This document shows positions 1 to 8,268 of a stretch of DNA of 64,000 nucleotides, piece after piece. Position 1 is the first letter of the stretch. The number at the start of each line of letters is the position of its first letter. The notes under the pieces are model-generated. The model did not search any database, was not told where the DNA came from, and saw nothing but the letters and a program-made list of their open reading frames with translations. Source of the stretch: Sphingobacteriaceae bacterium DW12 (GTDB taxonomy: Bacteria > Bacteroidota > Bacteroidia > Sphingobacteriales > Sphingobacteriaceae); assembly GCA_000783305.1 (NCBI GenBank), contig JROE01000008.1, forward strand, positions 294,204-358,203. Reading direction: 5' to 3'. The position numbers were made by a program, and so were the translations under genes.

Positions 1-219
1 ACAAGTGTACTAGAGGCTATAGAAGATGGAAATCATTATTTTGGCTATTCCAAAAAGGGGAAAGTCACAATCACCGCTACAGGTGAATCCTTATTCGAAG
101 AGGGAAAACGTGGAAGGCATCGATACCTGACGGTCGATGAGAAGCAGAGCCAACAAATAAAAGACCGATTTGTAGAGTTGATATCCTCAACCAAAAGCCA
201 GCATCAAAATACCAAATAG
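1..219 (+). CDS. C-terminal fragment of an unrecognised protein
   Basis: The window opens inside an open frame that runs 72 codons to a TAG at 217-219. The visible piece is basic and rich in charged residues, with a possible beta-hairpin (KKGKVTITATGESLF) followed by a helix ending QQIKDRFVELI. The hairpin with a 'TATGESLF' ending is vaguely like the wing of a winged-helix regulator, but I do not recognise the family. A strong terminator follows 8 nt after the stop, which supports this being a real gene end. The gene start lies outside the window. Confidence 0.6.
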   Translation, partial: TSVLEAIEDGNHYFGYSKKGKVTITATGESLFEEGKRGRHRYLTVDEKQSQQIKDRFVELISSTKSQHQNTK

Positions 220-227
220 GTAATAAG

Positions 228-260
228 AAAAAGCCACATGGGATGACCATGTGGCTTTTT
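228..260 (+). terminator. Rho-independent terminator
   Basis: A perfect 13-bp stem (228-240 with 248-260, core GCCACATG/CATGTGGC) closes a 7-nt loop and ends in TTTTT. It lies just after the stop codon at 219, and its A-rich left arm means it may also work on the minus strand. Confidence 0.85.
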
Positions 261-342
261 CAATAACATCTAACGTATCAACGATTGCCATTCCTCGAAA
301 GAAACGACTGCAGACATTCCTTGTTTTTTATAAAAAAAATAA

Positions 343-373
343 TTTGGAATATTAATTATTAAATCTACATTTG
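343..373 (+). promoter_or_regulatory. Predicted Bacteroidota promoter of the blaI-blaR1 operon
   Basis: TTTG at 343-346, 19 nt, then TACATTTG at 366-373 matches the Bacteroidota -33/-7 pattern (TTTG and TAnnTTTG). Transcription would start near 380, leaving a leader of about 20 nt before the ATG at 400. The -7 box lies inside the palindrome at 361-380. Confidence 0.6.
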
Positions 374-399
374 TAGATTTAAATAAACAACTGTAGATT
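361..399. promoter_or_regulatory. BlaI/MecI-type operator with extra half-site
   Basis: The arms AAATCTACA (361-369) and TGTAGATTT (372-380) form a perfect palindrome around TT and contain TACAnnTGTA, the core recognised by BlaI/MecI repressors. A further half-site TGTAGATT lies at 392-399, directly before the start codon. The operator covers the predicted -7 box, so binding of the repressor would block its own operon (inference). Confidence 0.75.
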
Positions 400-771
400 A
401 TGAGCCTTTCGAAGACTGAAGAACAACTAATGGAAATATTATGGAAGCACAACAATGTTTTCATTAAAGAAATCATGGAAGCCTATGACGACCCTATTCC
501 TGCAAACTCCACTGTATTGACACTCTTAAAGCGAATGCAGGACAAAGGCTACGTAGGCTATCGGATGTACGGAAATTCTAGACAGTATTATCCTCTTGTC
601 GATAAGAAAGAATACTTTGAAAAGCATGTAAACAATCTCATCAAAGATTTTTTCGATGGCTCTCCGCTACAGTTTGCTTCCTTTTTTACGAAAAGTACAA
701 ACCTGAGCCAAGATGAGCTCTTGAAGCTGAAAGAAATAATTGATAACGAAGTGTTAAAGAAAATAAAATGA
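400..771 (+). CDS. blaI: BlaI/MecI/CopY family transcriptional repressor
   Basis: This 123-residue protein has the length and layout of the BlaI family. An N-terminal winged helix (about residues 3-72, opening LSKTEEQLMEILWK, with the recognition region NSTVLTLLKRMQDKGYV) is followed by a helical dimerisation tail. Family members bind TACAnnTGTA operators as dimers and are released when the partner membrane protease BlaR1 is activated and they are cleaved. Here the operator lies directly upstream and the stop codon overlaps the start of the M56 protease gene (ATGA), the usual repressor-sensor operon. In Bacteroidota such pairs often control genes other than beta-lactamases, and no beta-lactamase is visible nearby. 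The ATG at 400 is the only sensible start. Confidence 0.9.
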   Translation: MSLSKTEEQLMEILWKHNNVFIKEIMEAYDDPIPANSTVLTLLKRMQDKGYVGYRMYGNSRQYYPLVDKKEYFEKHVNNLIKDFFDGSPLQFASFFTKSTNLSQDELLKLKEIIDNEVLKKIK

Positions 772-2192
772 TAGCCTATATCATCAATTATATATTGTGC
801 TCCATAGTGCTGTATATACCCTACCACCTATGGATCGCACAGTCTAACATGCACAATTTCAAAAGAGCGTATCTATTAATAGCCTTGGTACTACCGCTAT
901 GTATTCCGACAATGGAGTATAATATCAAGCAGGACGATCCCACATCAGTAGCCCCACTCCTACCCAATCTAGCATATATTGAGTATACAACAACACAGAA
1001 TGTAATCGATAATAGCAGGATACCTCATCAAAAAGATGTCTTCAGCTGGACATACGTTATTGGCTTCATTTACTTTTCCATTGCTCTAATACTGTTGACT
1101 CGATTTGCTGCCGGTGTATTAGAAATCCAATACCAAATCCGTAAGGGTCGGAAAATAAAACGCCAGCGCTATACCGTTATACTGAACAAATCTACCCCCA
1201 CACCCTATACCTTTCTGCAACAGATATTCGTGAATGAGACGGATTATCATGAAGGTATCCACCCAGCCGTATGGCGGCATGAGGAAACACATGTCGATCA
1301 ATGGCATACCTTGGATATCTTATTGGCAGAAGTGGTATCCCGTATATTTTGGATCAATCCGATGAATAATTTCATAAAGAGATCGATCCGATTAAACCAT
1401 GAGTACTTAGCGGACAGCGCCGTGATTCAGAATCAAGACCATATAGAGGAGTATTGCTATCTTTTACTAGATTTACCCGCACAAGAACTCGAATCAAATC
1501 TAACAAGTCAATTAAATTATAAACAGTTAAAAAATCGATTAATTATGATGACTAAAAAAACATCCAAGAAAAAACAATTCGGTTTGTTTGTACTCACGGC
1601 CTGCGTGATGATCGGAGCCTCAGCAATCTTCGCACAAAAGAACGTCCTAATGGCGAATACAGCAATATCGGCAACAGCCCATATAATGGAGACAGACACA
1701 ATAAAGCGTCTTGGAGCTTCCTCAGCGCTATTAGCGGAATACGACAGTGTAATGCGCTCCATCACGACTACGAGGAAGGACAACAACGGAAAAACCATCA
1801 CCGGAATCAATGTGCAGTCGGTGGATAGAAAAAGAATGGCATACATTGCCTCGCTAATGTCTGAAAAACAGATGAAAGAACGGACATTATCGCCTCATGA
1901 CATCAATTCGCCCAAGCATTGGGTCGCATCTATGACAAAGCCGAAAAAGAGAACACCAACAAGTCAGGAATTCAACAAGTGGCAAGATACAAAAGTGTAC
2001 GGGGTTTGGATCGACGGTAAAAAAGCAAAAAATACGGATTTAAAAAAATTAGAGGAGGAGGATGTCGTATTGTATTATGTGAGCAAGCTGCACGGAAAAG
2101 CAAAGGTAGGTCGCTCATATACGCATCAATTAGACGTATTGACCCAACCTTATTACGATAAGGTTTTTGCAGATTACAATGACCCTAAATAA
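768..2192 (+). CDS. BlaR1/MecR1-type M56 membrane metallopeptidase
   Basis: This 474-residue membrane protein carries transmembrane segments near residues 2-23, 33-50 and 93-115 and another at about 270-290. The zinc-protease motif HEETH is at 171-175, and HEYLAD at 211-216 probably supplies the third zinc ligand. M56 proteases cleave the cognate BlaI-type repressor after sensing an envelope signal. The C-terminal part (about 300-474) does not look like the penicillin-binding sensor domain of classical BlaR1: I see no SxxK/KTG arrangement there. It is a charged extracytoplasmic region of unknown fold, so the signal is probably not a beta-lactam. The gene overlaps blaI by 4 nt, which implies translational coupling. 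An inverted repeat follows the stop. Confidence 0.85.
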   Translation: MIAYIINYILCSIVLYIPYHLWIAQSNMHNFKRAYLLIALVLPLCIPTMEYNIKQDDPTSVAPLLPNLAYIEYTTTQNVIDNSRIPHQKDVFSWTYVIGFIYFSIALILLTRFAAGVLEIQYQIRKGRKIKRQRYTVILNKSTPTPYTFLQQIFVNETDYHEGIHPAVWRHEETHVDQWHTLDILLAEVVSRIFWINPMNNFIKRSIRLNHEYLADSAVIQNQDHIEEYCYLLLDLPAQELESNLTSQLNYKQLKNRLIMMTKKTSKKKQFGLFVLTACVMIGASAIFAQKNVLMANTAISATAHIMETDTIKRLGASSALLAEYDSVMRSITTTRKDNNGKTITGINVQSVDRKRMAYIASLMSEKQMKERTLSPHDINSPKHWVASMTKPKKRTPTSQEFNKWQDTKVYGVWIDGKKAKNTDLKKLEEEDVVLYYVSKLHGKAKVGRSYTHQLDVLTQPYYDKVFADYNDPK

Positions 2193-2205
2193 CATACATT
2201 TGATA

Positions 2206-2249
2206 GTTTTCGAAGTACAGATGTTGTCATAAACTCGTACTTCGAAAAC
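2206..2249. terminator. Inverted repeat between convergent genes, possible bidirectional terminator
   Basis: GTTTTCGAAGTAC (2206-2218) pairs perfectly with GTACTTCGAAAAC (2237-2249) across an 18-nt loop. It sits between the ends of two convergent genes. The T run is inside the stem rather than after it, so termination strength is uncertain. Confidence 0.55.
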
Positions 2250-2257
2250 TTCAAGCG

Positions 2258-3601
2258 CTAACTATCCTTGATCTTGGGTCGGAAGCGAACGGGTGGCTTT
2301 TCAAGAGTGGAATAGTCGGCTACAGATGTCGTCTTCAAATCCAAAACGGCATCAGAACGTTTCAAGACTTTGGTTCGACCTTTTTTCTTTCCCCATTTGC
2401 GATTGTACCAAATGATAAAACCTGTAATTGGTAGGGAGCCGGCAATAAATGTTAAGAAAAAGGCGAGAAGCTTGGTCGGGAATCCCCAAATAGAGCCGAC
2501 ATGAATATCATAGTTAAGCCTTCGGAACTTTTCACCTGCACTTAGCTCATAATAATCCTTATTGAATAGTGAAATATTATTAGGCAGAAACGCTCCTGTA
2601 TACTGATCGAAAGAGTAATACCGATTATTAAATTGTCTATCCATATCGTTGCGAATGTATACTGAAATCGTCGCTCCTTTTTTGACCGTATCCGGGTAGG
2701 TGATTGTGAGATAGTGAGGATCTTTATATTGTGTCAAGATAGTGTGTACTTCCTTGTCAAATGCTTGTGCAAAAAGTGCGGAATGAGCAATCTGACTCGT
2801 GTCCGAACTTACCGATGTACGCTCTGGTAAACTTTTCCCCCAATTAGTCGACCAATACAATGCACTATTAACCCAAGTGATACCATAGTACATGCCCGTC
2901 ACGGCTAATAAAAGAACCAGCAGGAAGGAATAAAATCCAACAACATTATGAAGATCTAAATTGATCCGTTTCCAACCTGCTTTCCACTTGATTTTAAAGC
3001 TTTTTTCACGGGTGGATTTGGTCCATTTCTTCGGGTACCACCAAACTAAACCAGTGATTAACGTGATACAGAAAATCAGGGTTGCATAATTGACAATAGG
3101 ACGTCCAATATCTCGAGGGAACCATAAAAATCGATGACCGCTAAGGGTCCAAGCAAAAAAGCTATTTAGCTTCTTTCTCAACTGGGCTTCTTCGGAATTA
3201 TCTTCAACTTGTAGGCCTAAGTACTTACCGGTATAGGGATGTAATAGATTAACTTCGGTCTTTGATTTTTTTGTAGGGTCGCTACTTTTTATGTTAACTG
3301 AAAATGAAACCGGAGAATCTCGGGCATAGGTAATCCCTCGAACAAGATCATCCGGATAAAGTGAATCTGCAATAGCGATAATCTCCGATGGAGAAATCAA
3401 GGATTGACTGGAGGCAAGAATATACTGTCTCTCCTTTTTTGGAATCATCAGGTCTATAATCTCATGATTGAAAACCCAAAGGCAAGCCGTCAAACAAACC
3501 ACAAATACAATGATACCCGAAATCAACCCCAGCCAAAGATGCAGCCAGTTGTTGACCAATCGAAATATTGACAAATTCCTCTTTTTCTCCCTTACAGCCA
3601 T
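2258..3601 (-). CDS. PepSY-associated membrane protein (XusC-like)
   Basis: This 447-residue inner-membrane protein has the PepSY_TM layout. TM1 is near the N-terminus (WLHLWLGLISGIIVFVV), a long periplasmic PepSY-type segment contains a 'TITYPDTV' strand, and three more TM segments follow (around NYATLIFCITLITG, VVGFYSFLLVLLLAVTG and LLAFFLTFIAGSLPITG). Proteins of this kind accompany siderophore receptors and are thought to act as inner-membrane reductases or iron-release factors; XusC of Bacteroides is one. The ATG at 3601 lies 7 nt after the upstream stop and is preferred over an in-frame TTG at 3622 that would overlap that gene. It is the last gene of the iron locus, followed by the inverted repeat at 2206-2249. 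Confidence 0.8.
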   Translation of the reverse strand: MAVREKKRNLSIFRLVNNWLHLWLGLISGIIVFVVCLTACLWVFNHEIIDLMIPKKERQYILASSQSLISPSEIIAIADSLYPDDLVRGITYARDSPVSFSVNIKSSDPTKKSKTEVNLLHPYTGKYLGLQVEDNSEEAQLRKKLNSFFAWTLSGHRFLWFPRDIGRPIVNYATLIFCITLITGLVWWYPKKWTKSTREKSFKIKWKAGWKRINLDLHNVVGFYSFLLVLLLAVTGMYYGITWVNSALYWSTNWGKSLPERTSVSSDTSQIAHSALFAQAFDKEVHTILTQYKDPHYLTITYPDTVKKGATISVYIRNDMDRQFNNRYYSFDQYTGAFLPNNISLFNKDYYELSAGEKFRRLNYDIHVGSIWGFPTKLLAFFLTFIAGSLPITGFIIWYNRKWGKKKGRTKVLKRSDAVLDLKTTSVADYSTLEKPPVRFRPKIKDS

Positions 3602-3608
3602 TTTCAAA

Positions 3609-4307
3609 TTACTTGACTTCAAAACTCATCGAAGTAGCACGACTATATTCTTCAAAAGCCTCCCCTTCTACTTTTTCCTTTTTTGATACTTCGGCAAAAT
3701 ATTTGCCTTTCCACTCCGGTATAAACCGGGCAATGCCGCTGTCGTCAGTTTCCACCCATTTAATCCAACCGCTTGGCGCGATGATTTGAAAAAAAGAGTT
3801 GGCCGCTGGCTTACCTTTTTGGTAGAGTGTCAATGAAACTTCTTTCTTATTTTTATAAGTGCTTTGATCTGCATGGACCAGCAATTCGTTACCGATATTA
3901 GATGCTGTATTTCCTAATGTAGAATTGCCCACTTGGATTGTCCCAACGGCATTAATTTGATATTGAGTTTTCGCACCTTCTTTGCGCTCGGTATCTCGCT
4001 GTAATGACACATGGTAGTATCCATCTTGATCTGGTACAAATGTGGCCAAAAGATGATCTGCTTGCGCCGTGGTACTCAAAGTTTCTTTGCTTCCGTCGGG
4101 CTTTGTAAGGGTCAATGTAACTTGCATACCTTCTTTATACCACCACCATTTGTCAATAGCTTCATGCTCATCCGGCTCACCGTAAACGACTTTTACGGCA
4201 TGAGATTTACCTTTAACACCTTTTAACGTAGTCTCGATAAATACAGCGTGTGCCGAAGCTGATAACACAACAAAAAGTGTGAGGATAGATAATATTAATT
4301 TTTTCAT
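3609..4307 (-). CDS. DUF4198 family periplasmic protein
   Basis: This 232-residue protein starts with a clear signal peptide (MKKLILSILTLFVVLSASAHA) followed at once by a histidine- and aromatic-rich beta-sandwich of the DUF4198 type (AVFIETTLKG, then VYGEPDEHEAIDKWWWYKEG). DUF4198 proteins are frequent partners of TonB receptors and metal transporters and are thought to bind metal or its chelate in the periplasm; the exact role is unknown. A second repeat-like beta region (about residues 130-225) has an Ig-like character ('GIARFIPEWKGKYFAEV'). It lies between the DUF4374 lipoprotein and the PepSY protein, separated from the former by 163 nt that hold a stem-loop. Confidence 0.75.
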   Translation of the reverse strand: MKKLILSILTLFVVLSASAHAVFIETTLKGVKGKSHAVKVVYGEPDEHEAIDKWWWYKEGMQVTLTLTKPDGSKETLSTTAQADHLLATFVPDQDGYYHVSLQRDTERKEGAKTQYQINAVGTIQVGNSTLGNTASNIGNELLVHADQSTYKNKKEVSLTLYQKGKPAANSFFQIIAPSGWIKWVETDDSGIARFIPEWKGKYFAEVSKKEKVEGEAFEEYSRATSMSFEVK

Positions 4308-4408
4308 CTAATTATTTTTTATTTGTTGATGAGAACTCGAGTAAATAATATTTGCGCTGGGTGTCAACATTATTTACACCTTGATTTCATAATTTGGATT
4401 TATACTGA

Positions 4409-4454
4409 ATGGACAAGTAAGGCTTCTTTTCAGAAGGTCCACTTACTTGTCCAT
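4409..4454 (-). other. Long intra-operon stem-loop
   Basis: ATGGACAAGTAAG (4409-4421) pairs perfectly with CTTACTTGTCCAT (4442-4454), and an inner stem CTTCT/AGAAG sits within the loop. It lies 16 nt after the stop of the DUF4374 gene and before the DUF4198 gene. No T run follows on the minus strand, so it may be an mRNA-stabilising or attenuating structure rather than a full terminator. Confidence 0.65.
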
Positions 4455-4470
4455 CAAAATATAATTACCT

Positions 4471-5703
4471 CTATTTGAGTTTATTAAGGTGATAAACATG
4501 GGTAATCCCTGGATCGATTTCAGCTCCACGTTTTACCGAATTATTTACTGGGTCGTATTCGTATATAAACCATCTAGACTCATCGGTCTTAAAGGCATCA
4601 TACAGTTTGCCATTTTCCATAAAGTTCATGGTTGTCTTCGGTTCTCCCCCGCCAACTAAAATGCGTAAGTCGGCAACGACTTTCTTATTGGCAGGATCTA
4701 CTACGTAAGGACTGATATATGCTTTGCCATTACCCAGTTTTTGGATGGTGGAAGATGATGTATTTTTGAATACATTATAATCTTTCAAATCAAAGAAGTA
4801 GTCTTTATCAAACTCCGTCTGCCCAGCTTTGATGCGTAATAGGCCGTATGTTGCTGTTGCTATTTTCTTAGTTAAAAAGTACAAATCGTTATTATCATCT
4901 AAAAATGTGGTTTTATTCACTTCCCAGTGACCTGCGACTATCCCCCCTCTAGGGTCTTTCAAGAGCTTACCATTAGCCATTGAAGGGTAATCACAAACAT
5001 ACACCAATGCTGAATCCAATATGTCTTTATTTCCTGTCCCATCCGACCCTCTGAATTTGTGTCCCACAAACAATTTGTCTCCCCTTACAGTAAAACTAGT
5101 TGGCACCATGTAAGGAGCGATATAAGGGGTCTTATCAGGGGTAAGCGGAGTGTAATCTAAAAATGGAATGTCTACGGTCAACGTCTTATTAAGTGTCATA
5201 TCCTTGACATTCATAAAATAAATGGGTTGTTCGAGTGCATTTTTTGTAGCGTTGAAAGTCCCAGCAGTTTTGGTCATCACCATTTCATCTTTGGTACTGA
5301 TTTCATTCAATACCTTCCCTAAATAAAATGCACTTGGAAAAGCATAATTATCCGTCTCTTTCCAAGATTTGCTATTTATTACTTCGAATTGGCTAAAGCG
5401 CTTTCCATCATTTGACAGGTAATACTTGCCTTCATATGCATAGGCATATACACCATGGAAAGCGGCAGGAAGATGAGCCGATATATCGATACCTTGATTG
5501 TTATTCGGTGTCAACAACGTATCCTTCATCAAATTATCTGCCGTGAGGATATATGAACCTGTGGATGCTGTAACCCATACACTATACAAGCTACTGGAAG
5601 TAGGTTTAGTTTCGTCTGGTGTAGGCGTATCTGGGGAATCTTTACATGATGCAAGCAATGATGTAGCTGCTAAGCAAACCATTACTAATTGTGTAATTTT
5701 CAT
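4471..5703 (-). CDS. DUF4374 beta-propeller lipoprotein (XusB-like)
   Basis: The 410-residue product has a lipoprotein signal (lipobox LLASC, Cys20) followed by a low-complexity linker rich in D, P and T (about 21-36) and then a repetitive beta-rich body opening YSVWVTASTGSYILTADNL, the signature of DUF4374 proteins. XusB of Bacteroides thetaiotaomicron is a surface-exposed member that captures ferric enterobactin next to the TonB receptor XusA; I place this gene in that role by family and gene order. It starts 19 nt after the receptor gene and must be co-transcribed with it. The linker would let the propeller reach out from the outer membrane. The substrate cannot be read from the sequence. 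Confidence 0.8.
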   Translation of the reverse strand: MKITQLVMVCLAATSLLASCKDSPDTPTPDETKPTSSSLYSVWVTASTGSYILTADNLMKDTLLTPNNNQGIDISAHLPAAFHGVYAYAYEGKYYLSNDGKRFSQFEVINSKSWKETDNYAFPSAFYLGKVLNEISTKDEMVMTKTAGTFNATKNALEQPIYFMNVKDMTLNKTLTVDIPFLDYTPLTPDKTPYIAPYMVPTSFTVRGDKLFVGHKFRGSDGTGNKDILDSALVYVCDYPSMANGKLLKDPRGGIVAGHWEVNKTTFLDDNNDLYFLTKKIATATYGLLRIKAGQTEFDKDYFFDLKDYNVFKNTSSSTIQKLGNGKAYISPYVVDPANKKVVADLRILVGGGEPKTTMNFMENGKLYDAFKTDESRWFIYEYDPVNNSVKRGAEIDPGITHVYHLNKLK

Positions 5704-5722
5704 AAAAATATTTATTTTGTTT

Positions 5723-8131
5723 TTACATTAATGATAATCTCAATTTGAGGTAAAATGCACGTCCCGGTTTTTGCAAGCGAAAGTTGTCGTAAGCTCGCTC
5801 ATCCGTCAAATTACGCGCTTCAAAGGAAACGTTATACTTATTGCGATCCCAAGAATAGCTTAGGACTGCTGAGTGAATATTTTGAGATGGGATATGATTT
5901 TTGGACTCGAGAGAACCCAAGTGGGCTTCAGTTAAGTAAAACCAATGGGTGTATTGAGAAAGATAAGACAACTGAACTCGACTCCCCTTCTGAAACCAAT
6001 CATTTTGAATGAGGCTTACATCCATATTGCCATATACCCAAGGACGATTAGGAACTTGATAGCCATAATTCAAACTCACCTGTTGGTTGGAATCGTCTGT
6101 ATACTTTTTGTTGTCAATGGCTTTATCATATGAGCCATTGAGTGTGATGGCTACCAAATCTTTGAATCCATACTTCACTTCTGCCTCGAATCCGTACAAC
6201 TTAACACCAGGGATATTATAATATTGGAAATAATCGCCCCCATCCTGCGTCACCACACGTGTATTGATATAGTCACCTGCTAGTCTATAGAAACCTGTCA
6301 CGTCTACATTTAAAAAATTATCTTCGTTGATAAAGGTATTGTAATAGAAGCCTGTATTGAAATTGTCGCTACGCTCGGGTTTTAAATCCCAATTGGAAAC
6401 TGTATTTTGACCGTCTCCAAAAAGCCCGATCATCGTAGGCAAATTATAGGCTTTTTCGTATGAGAATTTCCAGCCACCATCTTTTGTAATTCTATACCTG
6501 GAAGCGATGCTCATGCTATAAAAGTTCCAGGCATTCTGATGATGCACTATATCCCCGCTTATCAGATTATTATCACCATCAAATTTTCTTTCGTCCACGT
6601 CTTTCGAGGCGTCCAACCGATAGTATTTAAAGGCTAAGACATTGGACAAGCGTTTATCAAACCATTGATTTTGCCATGATAAACCAAAAATATGTCGTCC
6701 CAGGTTGGAGGGTAGGCCTGATTGGTCATAGTTTGCGATCATATCATAGGCTTTTTGATGATTATTATTGAAATTGTAATTGAAATTTAAGCTTTGCTTA
6801 CGTTCTTCATCAAAGTCATAGTTCAAATTGACTCTAGCGAGATAATTAGAGAGATTAAATTTGTTATAAACGGGGTCATTGGGTTTTGAACCGATCTGAT
6901 TGGAAATCCAATTCGTAGACCAATCATAGTTGTACAAAGCAGTATCCCTGACATGCCGGGTATCATAACTGTAGCTGGTAAAAATATCGGCAAACAAACG
7001 ATCCACAATAAAGTTGCTTTTCTTATAGTTCAATGTCGGCATCAAGTAATTGCTTTCGGACCACGCCCCGCCGTTGACAGCGTTAATACTGGCTCCTAGT
7101 TGATTTTGTTTATGATTTTGAGAATACGTCAATCCAACATAAAACTGGTCTGCCCAAGACACATCCCTAAAGCCAACTTCAAACTGTCCCATCGCCGATG
7201 TATACGCATCATTAAATCGCTTAACTTCGGAAACCGGCACAAACTTATTATCGACGGTTTCTTCTAAGACGACGCCATACTTTTCTTCTGTATACATTTT
7301 ATAGCTATTGTCCGAATGATTATAAAAAGCATTCAATCGAAATGACAGGTTATTCTTGGGGTTGGTAAATGTCCCCACTAAGGCTGCTTGGTGGGTATTG
7401 AATGAGCCTAGTGAATAACTGAGGTCTAAAAAGGGTCTGGCTCTACGCTTGGTAATAATATTGACAGCTCCACCTAAGGCATCTGATCCTAAAAAAGCAG
7501 GCACCACCCCTTTATAAATCTCTACACGATCAATAAGATTGACAGGGATGTTATTCAAAGACATGGATGAACCGAAGTTTTCCATGGGTACTCCATCAAT
7601 ATATATTTTTGCATCTAATCCATTTATACGGAACACAAAATTGGAACCTAGACCACCATCCTCTCGTATGGTCACGCCTGTAGCTCTCTTCAAGACCTGA
7701 GTTAGGTTGGCGGCTTCATTGGCATACTTATTCAAGTCTATCACACTTACATTAAATCCGGAGCGCTTTATCTCAGCAAGGCGCTGTTCATTCTCCGTCC
7801 GACCGAATACGGATACTTCTTGAATGGCATTTTGACTTTCCTTCAATTGGAAGTCTTGTGTATATTTCCCGTTTAACGACCGTAGTTCTGAAACGTAGCC
7901 TAAAGCAGTAATTTGGATTACGACGTCACTTGACAAATGAGTAGCTATTACTTTGTAATATCCATCCACATCAGATAAGGTGGTAACAGATAGAATGGAA
8001 ACAGTAGCTCCTTGAATAGGTTTGCCAAAATTGTCTTTTACAAATCCTGAAACGGTATTCTTACTGGATGTCTGTGCTTGAGCAAATACGGTAAATATTA
8101 CGAGTAGTATAGTAGTAAATGTTGATTTCAA
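5723..8131 (-). CDS. TonB-dependent (xeno)siderophore receptor, XusA-like
   Basis: An 802-residue outer-membrane receptor. The signal peptide (MKSTFTTILLVIFTVFAQAQ) is followed by a carboxypeptidase-regulatory-like domain (about 27-105, VSGFVKDNFGKPIQGATVSI), a plug (about 120-230, including KIYIDGVPMENFG and GSDALGGAVNIITKRR) and a beta-barrel ending in the typical aromatic-rich strand (FYLKLRLSLM). There is no N-terminal STN signalling domain, although an ECF sigma/anti-sigma pair lies in the same locus. It is followed closely by the DUF4374 lipoprotein, as in xusA-xusB. A 137-nt gap upstream holds two inverted repeats and suggests a separate promoter. Iron-siderophore import is the likely role; other metal chelates are possible. 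Confidence 0.85.
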   Translation of the reverse strand: MKSTFTTILLVIFTVFAQAQTSSKNTVSGFVKDNFGKPIQGATVSILSVTTLSDVDGYYKVIATHLSSDVVIQITALGYVSELRSLNGKYTQDFQLKESQNAIQEVSVFGRTENEQRLAEIKRSGFNVSVIDLNKYANEAANLTQVLKRATGVTIREDGGLGSNFVFRINGLDAKIYIDGVPMENFGSSMSLNNIPVNLIDRVEIYKGVVPAFLGSDALGGAVNIITKRRARPFLDLSYSLGSFNTHQAALVGTFTNPKNNLSFRLNAFYNHSDNSYKMYTEEKYGVVLEETVDNKFVPVSEVKRFNDAYTSAMGQFEVGFRDVSWADQFYVGLTYSQNHKQNQLGASINAVNGGAWSESNYLMPTLNYKKSNFIVDRLFADIFTSYSYDTRHVRDTALYNYDWSTNWISNQIGSKPNDPVYNKFNLSNYLARVNLNYDFDEERKQSLNFNYNFNNNHQKAYDMIANYDQSGLPSNLGRHIFGLSWQNQWFDKRLSNVLAFKYYRLDASKDVDERKFDGDNNLISGDIVHHQNAWNFYSMSIASRYRITKDGGWKFSYEKAYNLPTMIGLFGDGQNTVSNWDLKPERSDNFNTGFYYNTFINEDNFLNVDVTGFYRLAGDYINTRVVTQDGGDYFQYYNIPGVKLYGFEAEVKYGFKDLVAITLNGSYDKAIDNKKYTDDSNQQVSLNYGYQVPNRPWVYGNMDVSLIQNDWFQKGSRVQLSYLSQYTHWFYLTEAHLGSLESKNHIPSQNIHSAVLSYSWDRNKYNVSFEARNLTDERAYDNFRLQKPGRAFYLKLRLSLM

Positions 8132-8144
8132 TTCCTTATTTAGA

Positions 8145-8177
8145 TTAAGTATACATAAGAGTGTAGCATATACTTAA
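8145..8177. promoter_or_regulatory. Inverted repeat upstream of the receptor gene
   Basis: TTAAGTATA (8145-8153) and TATACTTAA (8169-8177) are perfect complements 15 nt apart, starting 14 nt upstream of the receptor start codon. It could be a repressor operator or a leader hairpin near the ribosome start site. No TAnnTTTG promoter box is visible here on the minus strand, consistent with use of an alternative sigma factor (inference). Confidence 0.5.
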
Positions 8178-8190
8178 CTTTTACGAAGGT

Positions 8191-8220
8191 AGATTGTTAA
8201 TTATTTTTTAAAAACAATCT
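8191..8220 (-). terminator. Hairpin after the second DUF4374-like gene, possible terminator
   Basis: AGATTGTT (8191-8198) and AACAATCT (8213-8220) form an 8-bp stem with an A/T-rich loop, 48 nt downstream of the stop of the lipoprotein gene at 8269. There is no T run after it, so it may only pause transcription. Confidence 0.4.
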
Positions 8221-8268
8221 AAAACACTGATTACAAGCAGAATAAAATTAGTGTAATATGGATGGAAA

